Assembly (NCBI GenBank): GCA_963678375.2
Contig: OY782831.1
Coordinates: 434,001-498,000, forward strand
Direction of reading: 5' to 3'
Source: JAEKNW01 sp963678375
GTDB lineage: Bacteria > Cloacimonadota > Cloacimonadia > Cloacimonadales > JAFGVF01
Length of the DNA: 64,000 nucleotides
Numbering within the stretch: position 1 is the stretch's first letter; each line of letters begins with the position of its first letter. A program made the translations under genes and the position numbers. The notes below the pieces were generated by a model, which did not search any database, had not been told where the DNA came from, and saw only the letters and a list, made by a program, of their open reading frames with translations. Shown here one piece after another: positions 61,808 to 64,000 of the stretch.

Positions 61808-63817
61808 TTACTTCAGCATTAGGACCTTTCGTACATCTCTTTGATTACCAGATTCCAAAACCAGATAATATACACCTGAACTAACTCTATTACCACTATC
61901 ATCTTTTCCATTCCATCTAACATTAGCTGTTTTGCCAATTTTTGCATTAGAACTAATCTCTTTTACAAGTTGGCCTTTAAGATTATAGACTTTTATAAGC
62001 TGTTTGTTTTCTTTTGCATAGAAAGTCATATGTAAGTTTTCATTGAAAGGGTTTGGATAAAGAGAAGAGAAACCAAAAGCTGGATTGACCTGGTTATCAT
62101 TGTTATCAACAACAAGATTAAGCTGGTAGTTTGGAGTCATACTTGTTAACCCTAAATCATCTGTAGCTTCAATCCTATACGAAATATCGTTATTCCCATT
62201 AGGATTATATTGAACATCCCAGTCAACACTATATATATCATCTTCAACATTGCTTAAGAAAACGGATGTTGAATCACCATTAACATTATAGAATAGCGAT
62301 ACAGAAGCGAGATTATTCTCAGGATCTGTTACGCTACAAAGTATCTCCAAAGGTAGCTGATCATTTTGGATAGATGTTATTGCTTCAAAGTCTATTGCTG
62401 GTGGTAAGTTTTCATTATTATCAGCTGTATAAAGGAACTTAAATGGTTGGGCAGAACCAATAAAAGGATAATCCTCTGAATTACCATGTTCATCAGCAGA
62501 ATGAAGGTAGTATTCAATCATTTGACCTGTTTCAAATGGTCCAATTTCTGTAGACCAAAGATTATCTCCTTGATATTCTAGAGTAGCATATTCCCAGTTT
62601 GTTGCTGAATCATCTTTGTAATATACAATAGTAGAATCAGAATAGATCTCTTCACCACTCAAAGCTAAGATGATTGCTTCTATGGATACTAATTCATCAT
62701 CAACATTTCCAAATTTGGGATAATGTTGAATTGAAAGCATATTTCTATCAGGAATTTCATGAGTTCTACAATGAAGGGCATCTGTTGATTCCCAAGGATT
62801 ATAAGTATTGTTTGTTACACCAAATATTCTATAACCAGGCATAGCATTTTCATAAGTTTCTATAGCTTCGTCATCCCAAGAAGAACCAGTTTGAGGCACA
62901 AAAACCCTGTCATTAAGAATAAGTGAGTTAGTATATGGTTGATCGTTAGGAGTATAAACTCTGATTACTTCGTATGGATAACCCCAAGAAGAGTTTGTAG
63001 AGGCAAAATAGTTAGCTACTTCTTCAATTTCATCGTACTGAGGATGGGATTGTGGTACTTCTCTAATAAGAACTTTATCTACATCTAAGAATTTACCCCA
63101 GCAATCAATATGGTCAATATATGTATTGTTTGGATCTTGTATTACCATATAATTCGTAATACCCATATATTGCTCCATTGTAGTATTAACTAGAGTCTGA
63201 TTATTGCCATTTTCAGTATAGGCAATATGAGCTGAAGCTGCTATACCATAGCCATCAGTCATAAAATTACCACCAGTCTGTTCAATGTTCATTGCATAGT
63301 AAGGATAATTATAGTTTTGAGCAAAAGCTTGAGGGAAATCATTATCATTTGGTCTTGGACGATTATATTCAAAGTTCAAGACACTTAATTCATTATTACC
63401 ATTAACAATAAACCAAGATGTATAATCACGAGTCCAATAAGAATCACTATCAGCTGTTATATAGGATAGATTATCATTATTTACTCCAGCAGAATCAAAA
63501 GCACTTTGGGCTTGATTTTGATCCCATGTATCTTCAACAATACAAATCACCTCAATTTCTTGTGATAGAAGTGCTACAAAACTTGTAGGAATCCCTAAAG
63601 GATAACGAATTATGACTGCAGAAGCAGGTTCAAACTCTGCTACAGCTCTAACAGGAACTTCTGGTGGGTCGGTTGGTGTAATTCTTTGTTGAAAAAGTAG
63701 GTCTAGTTTAGCATTATCTGTCCAAACAAAATCATCAATCATGAGTTTGTCAGAAAAAGCTTGAGTACAGAATATTGTTATTAAGACTAATAACACATTT
63801 TTAGATAATTTCATCAT
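61808..63817 (-). CDS. Secreted peptidylarginine/agmatine deiminase-family enzyme with T9SS sorting domain
   Basis: The frame opens at 63823; I prefer the third ATG-type codon (63817, 669 aa) because AGAGG lies eight bases before it. Signal peptide, then the guanidine-modifying domain. Numbering from 63823: D133 (W-T-R-D), R155 and R157 (R-P-R-P-N-D), H238 and D240 (D-H-I-D), N299 and nucleophile C352 (A-L-H-C-R-T-H-E). These line up with D130, R152, R154, H236, D238, N297 and C351 of Porphyromonas gingivalis PPAD. An Ig-like region and a T9SS domain (L-Y-P-N-P-F-N, ending K-V-L-M-L-K) follow. It should deiminate arginine residues or agmatine outside the cell, with release of ammonia. Confidence 0.88.
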   Translation of the reverse strand: MMKLSKNVLLVLITIFCTQAFSDKLMIDDFVWTDNAKLDLLFQQRITPTDPPEVPVRAVAEFEPASAVIIRYPLGIPTSFVALLSQEIEVICIVEDTWDQNQAQSAFDSAGVNNDNLSYITADSDSYWTRDYTSWFIVNGNNELSVLNFEYNRPRPNDNDFPQAFAQNYNYPYYAMNIEQTGGNFMTDGYGIAASAHIAYTENGNNQTLVNTTMEQYMGITNYMVIQDPNNTYIDHIDCWGKFLDVDKVLIREVPQSHPQYDEIEEVANYFASTNSSWGYPYEVIRVYTPNDQPYTNSLILNDRVFVPQTGSSWDDEAIETYENAMPGYRIFGVTNNTYNPWESTDALHCRTHEIPDRNMLSIQHYPKFGNVDDELVSIEAIILALSGEEIYSDSTIVYYKDDSATNWEYATLEYQGDNLWSTEIGPFETGQMIEYYLHSADEHGNSEDYPFIGSAQPFKFLYTADNNENLPPAIDFEAITSIQNDQLPLEILCSVTDPENNLASVSLFYNVNGDSTSVFLSNVEDDIYSVDWDVQYNPNGNNDISYRIEATDDLGLTSMTPNYQLNLVVDNNDNQVNPAFGFSSLYPNPFNENLHMTFYAKENKQLIKVYNLKGQLVKEISSNAKIGKTANVRWNGKDDSGNRVSSGVYYLVLESGNQRDVRKVLMLK

Positions 63818-63936
63818 TAGCATGTCCTCTATATATAAATCACTTCTAGAAATAGGACAAACACATCCTCTTAAGTCCTATTATCTATTACAGAACTAGT
63901 CTTAGAAGAAGAACAAAATGTCAAGAGTAAATTTCA

Positions 63937-64000
63937 TTATTTCATTAAAATCATTTTCTTGGTTGAAGAGTATTTACCAGTTCTAATCTTATACAGATAG
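63937..64000 (-). CDS. C-terminal end of a T9SS-sorted protein (partial)
   Basis: Twenty codons before a TAA stop on the - strand read Y-L-Y-K-I-R-T-G-K-Y-S-S-T-K-K-M-I-L-M-K, the end of a type A sorting domain. The rest lies beyond the window. The gene is upstream of the deiminase on the same strand. Confidence 0.7.
   Translation of the reverse strand, partial: YLYKIRTGKYSSTKKMILMK

Overview
This AT-rich 64 kb stretch comes from a Gram-negative, probably anaerobic bacterium. The best guess is a member of the Cloacimonadota. Several secreted proteins end in a type IX secretion (T9SS)-like sorting domain with a Y-P-N-P-F box. There are lipid A, O-antigen and lipoprotein genes. The [FeFe]-hydrogenase maturase HydG and its TM1266-type partner are present. 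A 3-keto-5-aminohexanoate cleavage enzyme (Kce) carries its metal ligands at the same residue numbers (H46, H48, E230) that I recall for the characterised Ca. Cloacimonas acidaminovorans enzyme. The taxonomic call is inference. I see no rRNA, CRISPR array, insertion sequence or phage genes.

Layout: 1-4.2 kb holds the 5' part of a Dna2/Cas4-type nuclease gene, thiol peroxidase and a LysM lytic transglycosylase. 4.4-13.1 kb is one tightly overlapping + strand operon: PqqD-like protein, ATP-grasp ligase, PLP decarboxylase-fold enzyme, urea-transporter/M23-peptidase fusion, TPR protein, beta-barrel-like outer-membrane protein, lipoprotein and a T9SS-sorted protein. It looks like an undescribed envelope-directed amine or peptide pathway and is the main item to follow up. 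13.2-15.9 kb holds a lipoprotein with a sorting-type C-terminus and a T9SS passenger gene cut by an in-frame TGA. 16.0-28.0 kb is a - strand O-antigen/polysaccharide cluster (wecB-like, wzz, wzy, wzx, four glycosyltransferases, a sugar epimerase and a WlbA-like dehydrogenase), preceded by a ferredoxin gene. A divergent lipoprotein resembling glucuronyl C5-epimerase follows.

30-40.5 kb is mostly housekeeping: DUF4159, LpxH-like phosphoesterase, cyclophilin, TtcA, fRMsr, PfkB kinase, CPBP protease, small lipoproteins, a large T9SS M6 metalloprotease and MscS. 40.8-47 kb holds an FAD dehydrogenase, two identical tRNA-Phe genes, HydG plus TM1266, a GNAT enzyme and an ECF sigma/anti-sigma/PDZ operon. 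47-52 kb has a 12-repeat [AS]G-x-D-x-Y protein, a hemolysin-III homologue and a lipoprotein. 52.5-61.5 kb has a Prx6-type peroxiredoxin, Kce with a class-III aminotransferase, a DUF3892 pair, thiolase, Hsp33, GcvH, Gmk, a possible RpoZ and family-4 uracil-DNA glycosylase. The window ends in a secreted homologue of Porphyromonas peptidylarginine deiminase and the tail of another T9SS protein.

Non-coding structure includes clear hairpin terminators and at least five copies of a ~60-66 bp imperfect palindrome scattered through intergenic DNA. A 28-bp sequence occurs twice exactly in opposite orientations, with a third degenerate copy. A hairpin with a U-run overlaps the Shine-Dalgarno of the hydrogenase-maturation operon. 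Promoters given are consensus matches only.
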